NCBI GenBank assembly: GCA_002256345.1
Contig: NKIY01000018.1
Span: forward strand, 1 to 57,095
DNA from: Bradyrhizobiaceae bacterium PARB1
GTDB lineage: Bacteria; Pseudomonadota; Alphaproteobacteria; Rhizobiales; Xanthobacteraceae
Length of the DNA stretch: 57,095 nucleotides
Reading direction: 5' to 3'
The translations under genes and the position numbers were made by a program. This document shows positions 8,817 to 17,806 of the stretch, in pieces. The notes below the pieces were generated by a model that saw only the letters and a list, made by a program, of their open reading frames with translations, was not told the DNA's origin and made no database searches. Position 1 is the first letter of the stretch; each line of letters starts with the position of its first letter.

Positions 8817-9980
8817 ATGCAACAAGACAGAACCGATCAATATCAGGACATCCGCGACGCTGTGAGCAAGCTCTGCGCCGAGTTTCCGGGCCAATACTGG
8901 CGCGAGCTCGATCGCAAGATGGCCTATCCGACCGAGTTTGTGAATGCTCTGACCCAGTCGGGTTACCTGGCCGTATTGATTCCGGAAGAATTGGGCGGTG
9001 CAGGACTGCCGCTTTCGGCCGGCACGGCCATCTTGGAAGAAGTGCATCGCTGCGGCTGCAATGCCGCCGCCTGTCATGCTCAGATGTATACCATGGGGAC
9101 AGTGCTGAGACACGGCAACGACGTCCAAAAGAAGAAGTTCTTGCCGGATATTGCAAGCGGCAAGCTGCGCCTGCAGGCGTTTGGCGTGACCGAGCCAACC
9201 AGCGGCACCGATACCTCTTCCCTCAAGACGACCGCGCGCCGCGAAGGCGACCACTACATTGTCAATGGCCAGAAGATCTGGACGAGCCGCGCCGAGCATT
9301 CCGATTTGATGCTGCTATTGGCGCGCACGACCCCGAAAGACAAAGCCACAAGGCGTACCGACGGCCTTTCAGTGTTCATCGTCGATATGAAGGCGGCGCT
9401 TGGGAACGGGCTGACCATTCGTCCCATCCGCACCATGATGAACCACTCGACCACGGAGGTTTTCTTCGACAACATGAAGGTGCCGGCCGAAAACCTGGTG
9501 GGCGAAGAAGGCAAGGGATTCCGCTATATCCTCTCCGGCATGAATGCCGAGCGTATCCTGATCGCATCGGAATGCATCGGTGACGCCAAGTGGTTCATCA
9601 AGAAAGCGACTGACTACGCCAACCAGCGCATCCTTTTCGGTCGCCCAATCGGTCAGAATCAGGGTGTTCAATTCCCGATCGCCAAGGCCTTTGCAGCGAT
9701 GCGAGCGGCGGAACTGATGGTGCGGGAGGCGACGAGGCTCTACGAGGCCGGCCTCGACTGTGGCGCAGAGGCGAACATGTCCAAGATGCTGGCTGCCGAC
9801 GCCTCATGGGAGGCAGCCAACGCCTGCCTTCAGACCCACGGCGGCTTTGGCTTCGCCGAAGAGTATGATGTCGAGCGCAAGTTCCGTGAGACCCGGCTCT
9901 ATCAGGTGGCGCCGATCTCGACGAATTTGGTGCTGTCGTATGTCGCGGAGCATGTGCTGGGCATGGCGCGCTCCTATTGA
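8817..9980 (+). CDS. acyl-CoA dehydrogenase family protein
   Basis: A 387-residue FAD flavoenzyme. Residues about 120-130 hold the FAD/substrate segment FGVTEPTSGTDTSSLKT, and the C-terminal helical domain contains QTHGGFGFAEEYDVERKFRETR. In medium-chain dehydrogenases the catalytic Glu sits in YEGT shortly after this Arg; here the matching stretch reads APIS, so that Glu is absent. Some subfamilies place the base on another helix, so activity is not excluded. It follows the MaoC gene by 52 bases and precedes the CoA-transferase gene, in one rightward operon. Confidence 0.92.
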   Translation: MQQDRTDQYQDIRDAVSKLCAEFPGQYWRELDRKMAYPTEFVNALTQSGYLAVLIPEELGGAGLPLSAGTAILEEVHRCGCNAAACHAQMYTMGTVLRHGNDVQKKKFLPDIASGKLRLQAFGVTEPTSGTDTSSLKTTARREGDHYIVNGQKIWTSRAEHSDLMLLLARTTPKDKATRRTDGLSVFIVDMKAALGNGLTIRPIRTMMNHSTTEVFFDNMKVPAENLVGEEGKGFRYILSGMNAERILIASECIGDAKWFIKKATDYANQRILFGRPIGQNQGVQFPIAKAFAAMRAAELMVREATRLYEAGLDCGAEANMSKMLAADASWEAANACLQTHGGFGFAEEYDVERKFRETRLYQVAPISTNLVLSYVAEHVLGMARSY

Positions 9981-10003
9981 GCTTCGGTAGTTGAGGCAAG
10001 ACC

Positions 10004-11116
10004 ATGCTTGCGCTTGACGGAATCACCGTGGTGGCTGTCGAACAGGCCGTGGCCGCGCCATTCTGTACGTCTCGTCTTGCCGATGCGGGTGCCACCGTCA
10101 TCAAAATCGAACGACCGGAGGGTGATTTCGCACGAGGCTATGACGCCGCGGCGAAAGGCCAGAGCAGCTATTTCGTTTGGCTCAATCGCGGCAAGACATC
10201 AGTCGTACTGGATCTTGCGACGGCCGAAGAACGCAGGAAGCTGGAGGCGTTGATTGCCGGCGCTGACGTACTCGTGCAAAATCTGAAACCCGGCGCAATG
10301 GACAAGCTCGGCTTTTCTCTCAATCGTCTGCGCAACGATTATCCGTCCTTGATTTGCTGCACGATCACGGGCTACGGCAGTGAAGGTCCTAACGCCCATC
10401 GCAAGGCGTACGACCTGCTGATTCAGGCCGAGAGCGGTCTTGCGTCAATTACGGGGGGGCCGGAGGGACCCGCGCGAGTCGGCGTCTCCATAGTCGACAT
10501 TGCCACCGGCGCCACCGCGCATGCGGCAGTGCTCGAGGCGCTGTTCGCGCGCACGCGGACCAATCAGGGCGCGGATATCCGCATTTCGATGTTCGACGTG
10601 ATGGCCGACTGGCTGACGGTCCCGCTGCTGAACGCCGAGGCCGGTCATCCGCCAAAGCGGCTGGGGCTCGCACACCCCTCGATCGCCCCTTATGGCGTGT
10701 TTCAGTCGAAGGACGGCAAGGATATTCTGATCTCGATCCAAAACGAGCCAGAATGGAGAAGGCTTTGCTCGGAGGTGCTTGGTGCGCCCACACTGCCTGA
10801 TGATCCTCGTTTCAAGAACATGGTGGAGCGGGTTCGCAACCGGAAGCTCACGGACAAGGCGGTCGCGGATGTTTTCGCGACCTATCCCAGCAAGACCTTG
10901 CTGCAGCGCTTAACCGAAGCCGATATTGCATTCGCGGAAGTCAACACGATGTCGGATCTGGCCAGACATCCGCACCTGCGGCGCATCACAGTCGACACGC
11001 CGGCTGGCCCTGTTGCCTATCCGGCGCCAGCGCCCGTTGTGGTCGGCAGACCCCGCACCTATGGCGCCGTCCCTGCGCTCGGCGCCTCTCAAACCCGAGG
11101 AGTCTCGCATGAATGA
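10004..11116 (+). CDS. class III CoA-transferase (CaiB/BaiF family)
   Basis: A 370-residue class III CoA-transferase that would activate a carboxylic acid by moving CoA from an acyl-CoA donor. Family hallmarks are the N-terminal PFCTSRLADAGATVIKIE stretch, the FVWLNRGKTSVVLDL segment, and VDIATG with D165 at the position of the catalytic Asp169 of formyl-CoA transferase. Its stop overlaps the start of the following crotonase. In this cluster it is the most likely entry step, activating the imported acid. Confidence 0.93.
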   Translation: MLALDGITVVAVEQAVAAPFCTSRLADAGATVIKIERPEGDFARGYDAAAKGQSSYFVWLNRGKTSVVLDLATAEERRKLEALIAGADVLVQNLKPGAMDKLGFSLNRLRNDYPSLICCTITGYGSEGPNAHRKAYDLLIQAESGLASITGGPEGPARVGVSIVDIATGATAHAAVLEALFARTRTNQGADIRISMFDVMADWLTVPLLNAEAGHPPKRLGLAHPSIAPYGVFQSKDGKDILISIQNEPEWRRLCSEVLGAPTLPDDPRFKNMVERVRNRKLTDKAVADVFATYPSKTLLQRLTEADIAFAEVNTMSDLARHPHLRRITVDTPAGPVAYPAPAPVVVGRPRTYGAVPALGASQTRGVSHE

Positions 11117-11912
11117 AACAGCGCATGACCCCGACGGGATCATTCATTCCCTTGCGAACGGCCCGCTCCTGGAAATCGTCATCGATCGTCCTGCCAAGCT
11201 CAACGGCTTTACGCCCAAGATGCTGCGCGAATACGCCTATGCCGTCACCGCCTACGAGGCCGGTGCCGAGTTCCGATGCGCTTTGGTTCGCGCGAATGGC
11301 CCTCATTTCACGGCTGGTCTTGACCTGCCCAAGGTTTCGGAGTGCTTGCAACGTGGCGAGGAGGTCTATCCCAAAGATGCCCTCGACATGTGGGATCTCA
11401 GGCCTCCATTCCGAAAGAAGCCCCTAGTAGTCGCTGTTCAGGGCATTTGCTTCACTGTCGGAGTCGAATTGATGTTGTCGGCGGACATCGTTGTTGCGGC
11501 TCACAATTGCCGGTTCGGCCAGATGGAAGTGAAGCGCGGCATCATGGCCCGGGGCGGCGCGACCATTCGGATGATCGAGCGCGCAGGCTAGGGCAATGCC
11601 ATGCGATACCTGCTCACTGGAGAGGAATGGGGCGCCGATGCTGCACTGCGCCTGAACTTCGTTCAGGAGATCGTACCGGCAGGTCAGGAGCAAGGCCGAG
11701 CGCGTGAACTCGCCCTGAAGATCGCAACTGAGGCCGCCCCGATTGCGGTCGAGGAGACACGACGTAACGCGCGCTGCGCGATCGAACAAGGATCTCAGGC
11801 AGCGATCGCGCAATTCGAGGAGATCGGTCAGCGTTTGCGAGCAACGGACGATGCTGCCGAGGGCGTCAGGAGCTTCGCCGAAAAGCGTCCTCCGAACTTC
11901 TCAGGTCGATAG
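11109..11912 (+). pseudogene. enoyl-CoA hydratase gene interrupted by an in-frame amber codon
   Basis: The frame beginning at ATG 11109 encodes a crotonase (FTAGLDLPKV, QGICFTVGVELMLSADI) but meets TAG at 11589-11591. Reading continues in the same frame without a shift through GNAMRYLLTGEEW to a natural stop at 11912, giving 267 codons. In relatives the interrupted position (aG-W-GNAMRYLLTG) is commonly Trp, so one TGG to TAG change explains the stop. The truncated product of about 160 residues would lack the C-terminal helices. This is either a recent nonsense mutation, a sequencing error, or a suppressible stop. Confidence 0.85.
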
Positions 11913-11941
11913 ATGGGTAGATCATCTATAGTCTTTTGTCC

Positions 11942-12921
11942 TTACTGACGCGTGACGTGGTTTTCCTTGATTATGGTTTCATAGCGCGCCTGCTCATCGG
12001 CTATGAAGGCCTGCGCCGTCGGGATGTCGCCGCCGAGAATCGTCAGACCAAGCTTGTCCATTTTTTCTTTGATCACGGGATCGACTAGAACTGCATTGAG
12101 AGTTGCATTCAGCTTCGTCAGAATTTGAGGCTGCAGTCCCTTTGGACTGACCAGGATTGTCCAGGCATACGCGCTATAATCCTTGACATTCGTTTGCTCG
12201 GCGATCGTTGGAACGTCCGGCAAATTGGGGCTGCGCTCCGGCCCCCGGCCCCAAGTGCCTTGAATTTTCCGGCCGTAATATATTCGGTGGCAAGGGCTGC
12301 CGAAACGAACGCGATATCAATCTCGTGCGATAGCAGCGCGTTGATGATCGGCGCTTCCCCTTTATAAGGAATATGCAGCATCCTTGTACCGCCTATCCGC
12401 GCCAGTTCTTCATGAAGGATATGATTGGGACTCGCCGCCCCAACCGATCCAAATGTAACCGTCTCCGGATTTTGCCTCGCATATTCGTAGAGCTCGGCTA
12501 CCTTGCTTGCCCGAAAATCGTCCCTCGCGCAAAGGATGAAGGGGACTGCATTGACGCTCCCTATGATGTCGAGATCCCGTGAGGGTGAATACGGAAGTGA
12601 AGGATCAACTTTGGACAGAATCGCGGTCGGTCCGACCCCGCTAATGCCGAGCGTGTAACCATCCGGCTTTGGTTTTGCGACCGTGTCAACTCCAATCGCC
12701 CCGGATGCGCCAGGCTTGTTCTCAACAAGAAAGGTCTGCCCTAACCGGGTCTTAAACGCCTCGGCCAGCAGTCGAGCCGCCACGTCGGTAGCTCCGCCCG
12801 CGGCAAATGGGACAACCAGTCTCACTAAACGATCTGGATATTCCTGCGAAGACGCGGAGCACGGCACGAGCAACAAGTGAAGACAACAAAGACGCGCAAA
12901 TCGACGCCAAGCCAGTCTCAC
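11942..12921 (-). pseudogene. Bug/TctC-type tricarboxylate-binding receptor, frameshifted
   Basis: Two adjoining leftward frames together make one Bug-family periplasmic receptor of the tripartite tricarboxylate transporter type. The first, from GTG 12921 (GGAGGA upstream), has a signal peptide and RLVVPFAAGGATDVAARLLA. It runs to KALGAGGRSAAP near 12225-12245. The homology then continues in another frame with LPDVPTIAEQTNVKDYSAYAW down to 11942. A one-base change in the C- or G-rich tract around 12225-12250 accounts for it. No TctA/TctB membrane genes are in view. It may be a real lesion or a homopolymer error. Confidence 0.82.
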
Positions 12922-13136
12922 GGTGGTCCTCCGGGATCCCACGAAAGACGGGAACGGCACCCGCCGCAAGAACTGCAACGCTTCGATAGGGTCTCTGCAA
13001 GAAAAACCTGCTGCGACCACGCAATTCGCAGATACGAGTTATTTCGTCTGACGCACGCTAATTTTTGGTACAACCAAAAATAGTCAAAATCGATGCACAC
13101 CTATCGGCTTTGCAGCGTGGTCATACTGGTCGTGCC

Positions 13137-13538
13137 ATGAATCAGAGAAAGTCGGGACAGCTTTCTACGAAAACCCGCAATCCAAAGGTGACTCTTCGGC
13201 AGCTTCGACACGCGGTTATTGCCGCAGATTTCGGAAGTTTCCGTCAGGCAGCTGAGGCGTGCTTTGTAAAGCAGTGCACTTTAAGCCGTTCGATTCAACA
13301 GTTAGAAGCTCTGGTGGGTACAGCCATCTTTGAGCGATCGACTGCTGGGATTCGACCTACCGCAGCCGGCCGCAGCTTTCTTCGACTAGCGCGTTCGATG
13401 CTCGATCAAGCGGATACACTTGTCGCGACAACGCATGCAAACGGACGGGGTGATGTTGGTCGACTTGCGATTGGCTTCTGGACTTCCTTGACCACCGGCA
13501 ACCTCCGTGCCTCCCTGCTTGACTATAGGAGCGTATAA
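13137..13538 (+). pseudogene. LysR-family regulator, truncated after the HTH domain
   Basis: From ATG 13137 a LysR-type DNA-binding domain can be read (TLRQLRHAVIAADFGSFRQA, then SRSIQQLEALVGTAIFERS). Homology continues to the start of the effector domain (GNLRASLLDYR) and ends abruptly near 13528, where a DUF736 remnant on the other strand begins. Only about 130 of roughly 300 residues remain. It is divergent from the Bug receptor gene and may once have controlled it. Confidence 0.82.
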
Positions 13539-13667
13539 CCCTCGCCGCCTTCCTCATCGAAGAGATTGGCGTAGATCGGCGAGTTGAACGAGGGGGTCGC
13601 CGAGCTTGAGCGAGAGGTAGTCGCGGCCTTCCTCGGAGCGCTTGGACCAGGCCGCACCGATTTCGAC
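13529..13667 (-). pseudogene. DUF736 gene remnant, truncated at both ends and frameshifted
   Basis: On the minus strand, [24 protein letters not shown] matches the core of the DUF736 proteins encoded near 50 kb. An extra C in the following CCCCC tract shifts the frame; allowing for it, the text continues [23 protein letters not shown]. The N-terminal third is missing at a palindrome (13667-13690) and the last few residues are missing at the LysR junction. DUF736 genes are typical of rhizobial plasmids and integrative elements, so this marks a recombination scar. Confidence 0.75.
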
Positions 13668-13690
13668 CTTATGAGGTGCACCACATAAGG
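13667..13690. repeat. 24-bp near-perfect palindrome at a junction
   Basis: CCTTATG, central GGTGCACC and CATAAGG form a 24-base inverted repeat with one mismatched pair. It sits where DUF736 homology stops, so it may be the end of an inserted element or a recombination site. Confidence 0.6.
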
Positions 13691-13878
13691 TTGATTGGAC
13701 GAACCCGCTTAGCGGGAGGGTATCCGTGTTGAGCGCGGCGTATCCCCTTGAAGTTAGCCCTTGTCTCTGACCCCGGCACCACCCGCACAGCGACGTAATC
13801 CACCCCATTTCAGGAGCGCCCTTGGAGACGTCCCGATCGTTGTTGAGCTACGTCGGGCCGACATTGCCGGAATGAACG

Positions 13879-14388
13879 TTACGCGGCCCTCGTGACGTGG
13901 GCAACGGGCTTGATCGTCATGCAATCGCGATGAGCTTGAAGGGCCGCATGCAGAACCGACAATTGCTTATGCGCCTTCAATCGTCGGAAGCCCTTGTTGG
14001 CCTCGATCATGCCGGCCGCGACCCATCGCAAGGCCATACCGGCATCCCGCCAGCGTTTGACGTTGCGCGTGACGCGGCGAATGGTGCCCATCATGTTCTC
14101 GGCGATGTTGGTACGAGCGAGCGATCGACGAAGCTCCTTTGGCAGCTTCACCCGGACGACAGTGAGGATTTCGTCGAGGCCTTCGAGGATGCTGGCCGCT
14201 ACGCCGGGCCATTGCTGGTCGAGTCGACGCGCGAGATTGCGGATCAGTTTTTCAGCCTTGTCGGCGTCATCGAGCTCCCAGGCCTGGCGCAGCACCCGAC
14301 GGGTGGCCGCATGATGCTCTTTCGGCAGGCGTTCTATAATGTTGCGCGCCTTGTGGATCTGGCAGCGCTGGATCGCGGCGGCCGAACC
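13879..14388 (-). pseudogene. C-terminal part of an IS256 (mutator)-family transposase
   Basis: Leftward frame ending at 13879. It contains IQRCQIHKARNIIERLP, then LEGLDEILTVVRV, RTNIAENMMGTIRRVTRN, VKRWRDAGMALRWVAAGM and RRLKAHKQL. These are the C-terminal half of an IS256-family DDE transposase including the last catalytic Glu region. Homology stops near 14388, where higB sequence on the other strand begins; the N-terminal half is missing here. The open frame continues further upstream but that part is antisense to higBA. Confidence 0.85.
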
Positions 14389-14496
14389 GAAGGTTGGCAT
14401 TCGATCCGCGTCAACAAGCAATGGCGGCTGGTCTTCCGATGGAATGGCGGCCGGGGCGAAGCGGAGAGCGAAGCAGGACTGGAAAGGGCGAGACCG
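14385..14496 (+). pseudogene. higB: HigB-type toxin, C-terminal remnant
   Basis: The segment EGWHSIRVNKQWRLVFRW is the conserved C-terminal strand region of RelE-like HigB mRNA interferases (SIRxNxQWRxxFRW). The N-terminal half is replaced by the IS256 transposase fragment, so the toxin is inactive. The last HigB residues are also degraded, with no DYH ending in this frame. Confidence 0.7.
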
Positions 14497-14805
14497 ATGT
14501 TGATGACCAAGCGCAAGCCGGCTACGGTCGGCGAGATACTGATCGAAGAGTTCATGGAGCCGCTCGGGCTGAACCAGGGTGCGCTCGCCGAGGCGATGGG
14601 CGTGCAGCGCAAGCACGTCAATGAGCTGTGCAACAACCGGCGTAACGTCACCGCCGCGACTGCGCTGATCCTTGCCCGCGTATTCGGCAACAGCCCCGAT
14701 TTCTGGCTCAACGTGCAACGCCGCAGCGACCTCTGGAAAGCGATGCACAGCCCCAAGGAGCAGGCGCGCATCAAGCGCGCCAAGCCCCTGAAGGCAGCGG
14801 CGTGA
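14497..14805 (+). CDS. higA: HigA-family antitoxin (XRE-type HTH)
   Basis: A 102-residue HigA/VapI-type antitoxin: PATVGEILIEEFMEPLGLNQ, then an HTH with ALAEAMGVQRKHVNELCNN and the FGNSPDFWLNVQRRSDLW signature. It appears intact and would normally neutralise HigB and repress the higBA promoter. Here the toxin gene before it is truncated, so it is an orphan antitoxin. A second ATG two codons downstream (14503) is an equally possible start. Confidence 0.85.
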   Translation: MLMTKRKPATVGEILIEEFMEPLGLNQGALAEAMGVQRKHVNELCNNRRNVTAATALILARVFGNSPDFWLNVQRRSDLWKAMHSPKEQARIKRAKPLKAAA

Positions 14806-15084
14806 CGCCCTACGCTGTTGCGGCCGTCCGCCGCCGTGCGCAAGTATTTTTATACCAAAGTGCGAAGAGGGCTGTGGCGGTAGGAAGGGCCGTTCGTGCG
14901 AGTCTGGAGCAATGTCCCGCTCCAATCGCCAACGTCCGGCCACTGCGTCCGAGCAGCTTGAAGCGCTGCTGGGTTATCCGTGGCCGTGTCCCGGCCGACC
15001 GCCCAAGCACGACCTTACGACATGGCCGTCACCGACGACCGGCCGGAGGATATTCCCGTCACCTCCCTGACGCCGATGATGGCA

Positions 15085-16317
15085 TCAATTGCTAACTGCC
15101 TGCTGCCGCGCGCGATCGAGCGCTGTCATCACGTCGCGGCGGATGTCCTCATAGTCTTCCAGCCCAACCGACAATCGGATCAGGCCGTCGGTGAACCCGT
15201 GCCTGTTCCTCTCTTCGGCCGAATAGGTCGAATGGGTCATGCTCGCGGGATGCTGCACCAGCGTTTCCGCGTCACCCAGGCTTACTGCCCGCGTCACAAG
15301 CGAGGTCGCGTCCATGAACGCCCTCCCTGCCCCGAGGCCACCTTTCAGCTCCATGGCGATCATGCCGCCGAACGCCTTCATCTGGCGCTTGGCGAGCGCA
15401 TGTTGCGGGTGATCGGGCAATCCCGGATAGAAGACGCGCTCGATCGCGGGATGGGCCTCAAGGTCATGCGCGAGCTTTTCAGCCGTGGCGCAATGGCGAT
15501 CCATCCGCAGTTGCAGTGTCTTCAGCCCTCGCAGCACCAGAAATGAATCGAGTGCGGAGATGCATGCGCCGTTCATTTCCTTGATTCCGACCGACCGGAA
15601 TTGGTTGATCAGCTCCCGACGCGAGACGACGGCGCCGGCAAGCAAGTCTCCATGGCCACCGAGATACTTCGTTGCCGAATGCACGACGATATCGGCGCCA
15701 AGGGTGAGAGGACGCTGCAGGTACGGCGTGCAATAGGTGTTATCGACGACGAAGAGCACGTCATGTCGTCGGCAGACCTCGGCCACGGCCGCGATGTCGA
15801 CGACGCGCATATTCGGGTTCGACGGCGTCTCTGTCACGACCAATCGCGTCTCCGGGCCAAGAGCTACAGCGACATTGCCGGCGTCTGTCATGTCCACAAA
15901 TCGCGTGGTGACACCGAACCGCTCCAGTTGATGGTGAAGCAGGGCGAATGTGCAGCCATAGAGTGTCTTGTCGGCGACGATCTCGTCGCCGGCCTTTACG
16001 AGCGTCCAGATGACCGCGGTCAGCGCGCCCATGCCCGAGGAGGTAGCGAGTCCGGCTTCCCCTTCTTCCAGCGCTGCGAGACGCGCTTCCAGCACGCTCG
16101 CTGTCGGGTTGCCGACGCGGCTGTAGATGTAGCCCTGCTCTTCGCCAGTGAAGCGTCCGCTGCCGGTGTCCGTGGTATCGAACGCATAGGTCGACGTCAG
16201 GAAGACAGGCGGGTTCAGGGCGCCATGATAGTCGAGCGGATCGTAGCCGTGGTGGATGGCCCGCGTGGCAAATCCCTGTTGTTCATTACCCAGCAAAATC
16301 GGGTGTTCCCTTAACAA
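15085..16317 (-). CDS. mdeA: methionine gamma-lyase (PLP-dependent)
   Basis: A 410-residue Cys/Met-metabolism PLP enzyme. VVHSATKYLGGHGD holds the PLP lysine (K217). LYGCTFALLHHQ places a Cys (C122) where methionine gamma-lyases have their diagnostic active-site Cys (C116 in Pseudomonas putida); cystathionine synthases and lyases differ there. VVDNTYCTPYLQRPL and the ETPSNPNM motif also fit MGL. The expected reaction is methionine to methanethiol, ammonia and 2-oxobutyrate. It lies 16 bases after the PhyH gene and is divergent, as part of that operon, from an Lrp-family gene, an arrangement like mdeR-mdeA of P. putida. Confidence 0.9.
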   Translation of the reverse strand: MLREHPILLGNEQQGFATRAIHHGYDPLDYHGALNPPVFLTSTYAFDTTDTGSGRFTGEEQGYIYSRVGNPTASVLEARLAALEEGEAGLATSSGMGALTAVIWTLVKAGDEIVADKTLYGCTFALLHHQLERFGVTTRFVDMTDAGNVAVALGPETRLVVTETPSNPNMRVVDIAAVAEVCRRHDVLFVVDNTYCTPYLQRPLTLGADIVVHSATKYLGGHGDLLAGAVVSRRELINQFRSVGIKEMNGACISALDSFLVLRGLKTLQLRMDRHCATAEKLAHDLEAHPAIERVFYPGLPDHPQHALAKRQMKAFGGMIAMELKGGLGAGRAFMDATSLVTRAVSLGDAETLVQHPASMTHSTYSAEERNRHGFTDGLIRLSVGLEDYEDIRRDVMTALDRARQQAVSN

Positions 16318-16333
16318 GCGTGAGCGGGCGCGA

Positions 16334-17254
16334 TCAGGCCGCCGACCGATGGGGATTTAGCCGTCTACCACTCTCGCAATAGCCGTCCAGCCATGCGGTG
16401 CGTCCGGCCCGTCCCGCCCAGAGCATCGGGAAGAAGCTCTCATCGAGCCTGGGGTCATCCGTCCGCTGGTAGCGGCGATAGATATAGCCGCCGGGCCGGT
16501 CGCTGAATTCCGCGGCGGCCGGGATCATGTGGACCCCGATCGACCGGCGCATGCGATCGCCAGTCGTGTTGGGGCCGGACCCGTGCCAGATTTCCCCGGC
16601 GTGGAAGACGCAGGAGCCGGCTGGCACTTCGATGAAGACGGGCTCGGAAGGCTCGACACCTGCCGCCTTTGCCGCCGCCTTCATCTGTGAGCGGTAGTCG
16701 TCCTGTCCATGGAACGCCTCCGGCAAGGGGGTAAGCGGCCAGAGATGCGAGCCCGGGACATATTCGAGCGTCCCGGCATCGCGGTGCGTATCGTCCAGCG
16801 TCACCCAGCACGTCACCGTCTGCGCCGGGTCGAGGAAATCCATGAATGATGAATCCTGGTGGTAAGCGATCGGCTTTGTCTTCGGCGCCTTCCACCAAAT
16901 GGTGTCCTGTCCGAGCCGCACGCCGGACCAGCCCGTGAGGCGCGCCGCCGCGCGGCCGACATCCTCGGAAAGCGCCAGCCTCGCCACGGTCAGGTCGGCC
17001 TTCCAGGCATTGGCTATGTGACGGGTAACGTCGGGCAGGCTCATGCCTTCGCGCCAATACCATTCGTCCGGATAGACACCGGTATCGAACCGACCGGCAA
17101 AGAGCTTGGGGAAGCTGTCGCGCAGCGCCGCAACCCTGTCCTCGGACAGGAAGCGCTCGACGATCAGGAAGCCGTCCCGGCGAAAGCGGTCGATATCGGC
17201 TTCGGTGATATTGGCTAGCGGGGGGAGATCAAAGGCAGGCATGCCGTATTCCAT
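16334..17254 (-). CDS. phytanoyl-CoA dioxygenase (PhyH) family Fe(II)/2-oxoglutarate oxygenase
   Basis: A 306-residue PhyH-fold protein. The first two iron ligands are in YHQDSSFMDFLD (His and Asp), the third is the His of EIWHGSGPN, and the 2-oxoglutarate Arg is probably in RMRRSIGVHM. TCWVTLDDTHRDAGTLEYVPGSH is a further family signature. Start at ATG 17254; a second ATG four codons in is possible. It is the first gene of a leftward operon with methionine gamma-lyase, so its substrate may be a sulfur compound or amino-acid derivative, which is inference only. Confidence 0.9.
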   Translation of the reverse strand: MEYGMPAFDLPPLANITEADIDRFRRDGFLIVERFLSEDRVAALRDSFPKLFAGRFDTGVYPDEWYWREGMSLPDVTRHIANAWKADLTVARLALSEDVGRAAARLTGWSGVRLGQDTIWWKAPKTKPIAYHQDSSFMDFLDPAQTVTCWVTLDDTHRDAGTLEYVPGSHLWPLTPLPEAFHGQDDYRSQMKAAAKAAGVEPSEPVFIEVPAGSCVFHAGEIWHGSGPNTTGDRMRRSIGVHMIPAAAEFSDRPGGYIYRRYQRTDDPRLDESFFPMLWAGRAGRTAWLDGYCESGRRLNPHRSAA

Positions 17255-17273
17255 CTGTCACAACGCTTACATC

Positions 17274-17286
17274 ATGATATTATCAT
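17274..17286. promoter_or_regulatory. inverted repeat in the divergent lrp/phyH promoter
   Basis: ATGATA-T-TATCAT lies in the 36-base gap between the divergent PhyH and Lrp-family genes. AT-rich dyads of this kind are common Lrp/AsnC operators, so it is a candidate site for the adjacent regulator. Confidence 0.5.
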
Positions 17287-17290
17287 CGGT

Positions 17291-17806
17291 ATGCGCATCG
17301 ATCGAACGAATGAATTACGGAACATGGTGCCAGAAACCAATCTCGACCGAACAGACGTCGGCATTCTGCATCTCTTGCAGAATAATGCTCGGCTTTCCGT
17401 CAAGGAGATCGCGGCCGAGGTCGGCCTTGCCCCATCCTCGACCCACGAGCGCATCAAGCGGATGCGCGACAGCGGCATCTTGCGCGGCATACATGTCGAG
17501 GTTGACCCCAAGGCGCTCGGCATCGGGCTCGAAGCCCTGTTCATGATCGAGATGTCGAAGCACAAGCGCGGCACGGTCGACAAGTTCATGGACGATATCG
17601 TCAACGTGCCGGAGGTCCGCTCGGCTTTCCTCGTCACGGGACGCTACGATCTCGTCGTCCATGTGGTGGTGCGGGATACGCAGCATCTCAAGGATCTCGC
17701 GCTCGACCAGTTCACGAACCGGCCGGGCGTCACGCGGATCGAGACGTCGATCATTTTCGATGCTAGGCGGCGCTACCAGCTTCCGGTTTTGCGCTCGCTG
17801 CGATGA
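17291..17806 (+). CDS. Lrp/AsnC-family transcriptional regulator
   Basis: A 171-residue regulator with the Lrp N-terminal HTH (LDRTDVGILHLLQNNARLSVKEIA, then SSTHERIKRMRDSGILRG). A RAM ligand-binding domain follows (FLVTGRYDLVVHVVVRDTQHL). Divergent from the PhyH and methionine gamma-lyase genes with a shared short promoter, so it probably controls them in response to an amino acid. It corresponds in position to MdeR of pseudomonads. Confidence 0.93.
   Translation: MRIDRTNELRNMVPETNLDRTDVGILHLLQNNARLSVKEIAAEVGLAPSSTHERIKRMRDSGILRGIHVEVDPKALGIGLEALFMIEMSKHKRGTVDKFMDDIVNVPEVRSAFLVTGRYDLVVHVVVRDTQHLKDLALDQFTNRPGVTRIETSIIFDARRRYQLPVLRSLR

Noticed and set aside
14389-14943. Upstream extension of the leftward IS256 transposase frame
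   Set aside because: Transposase homology stops near 14388; the rest is antisense to the clearly coding higBA segment.
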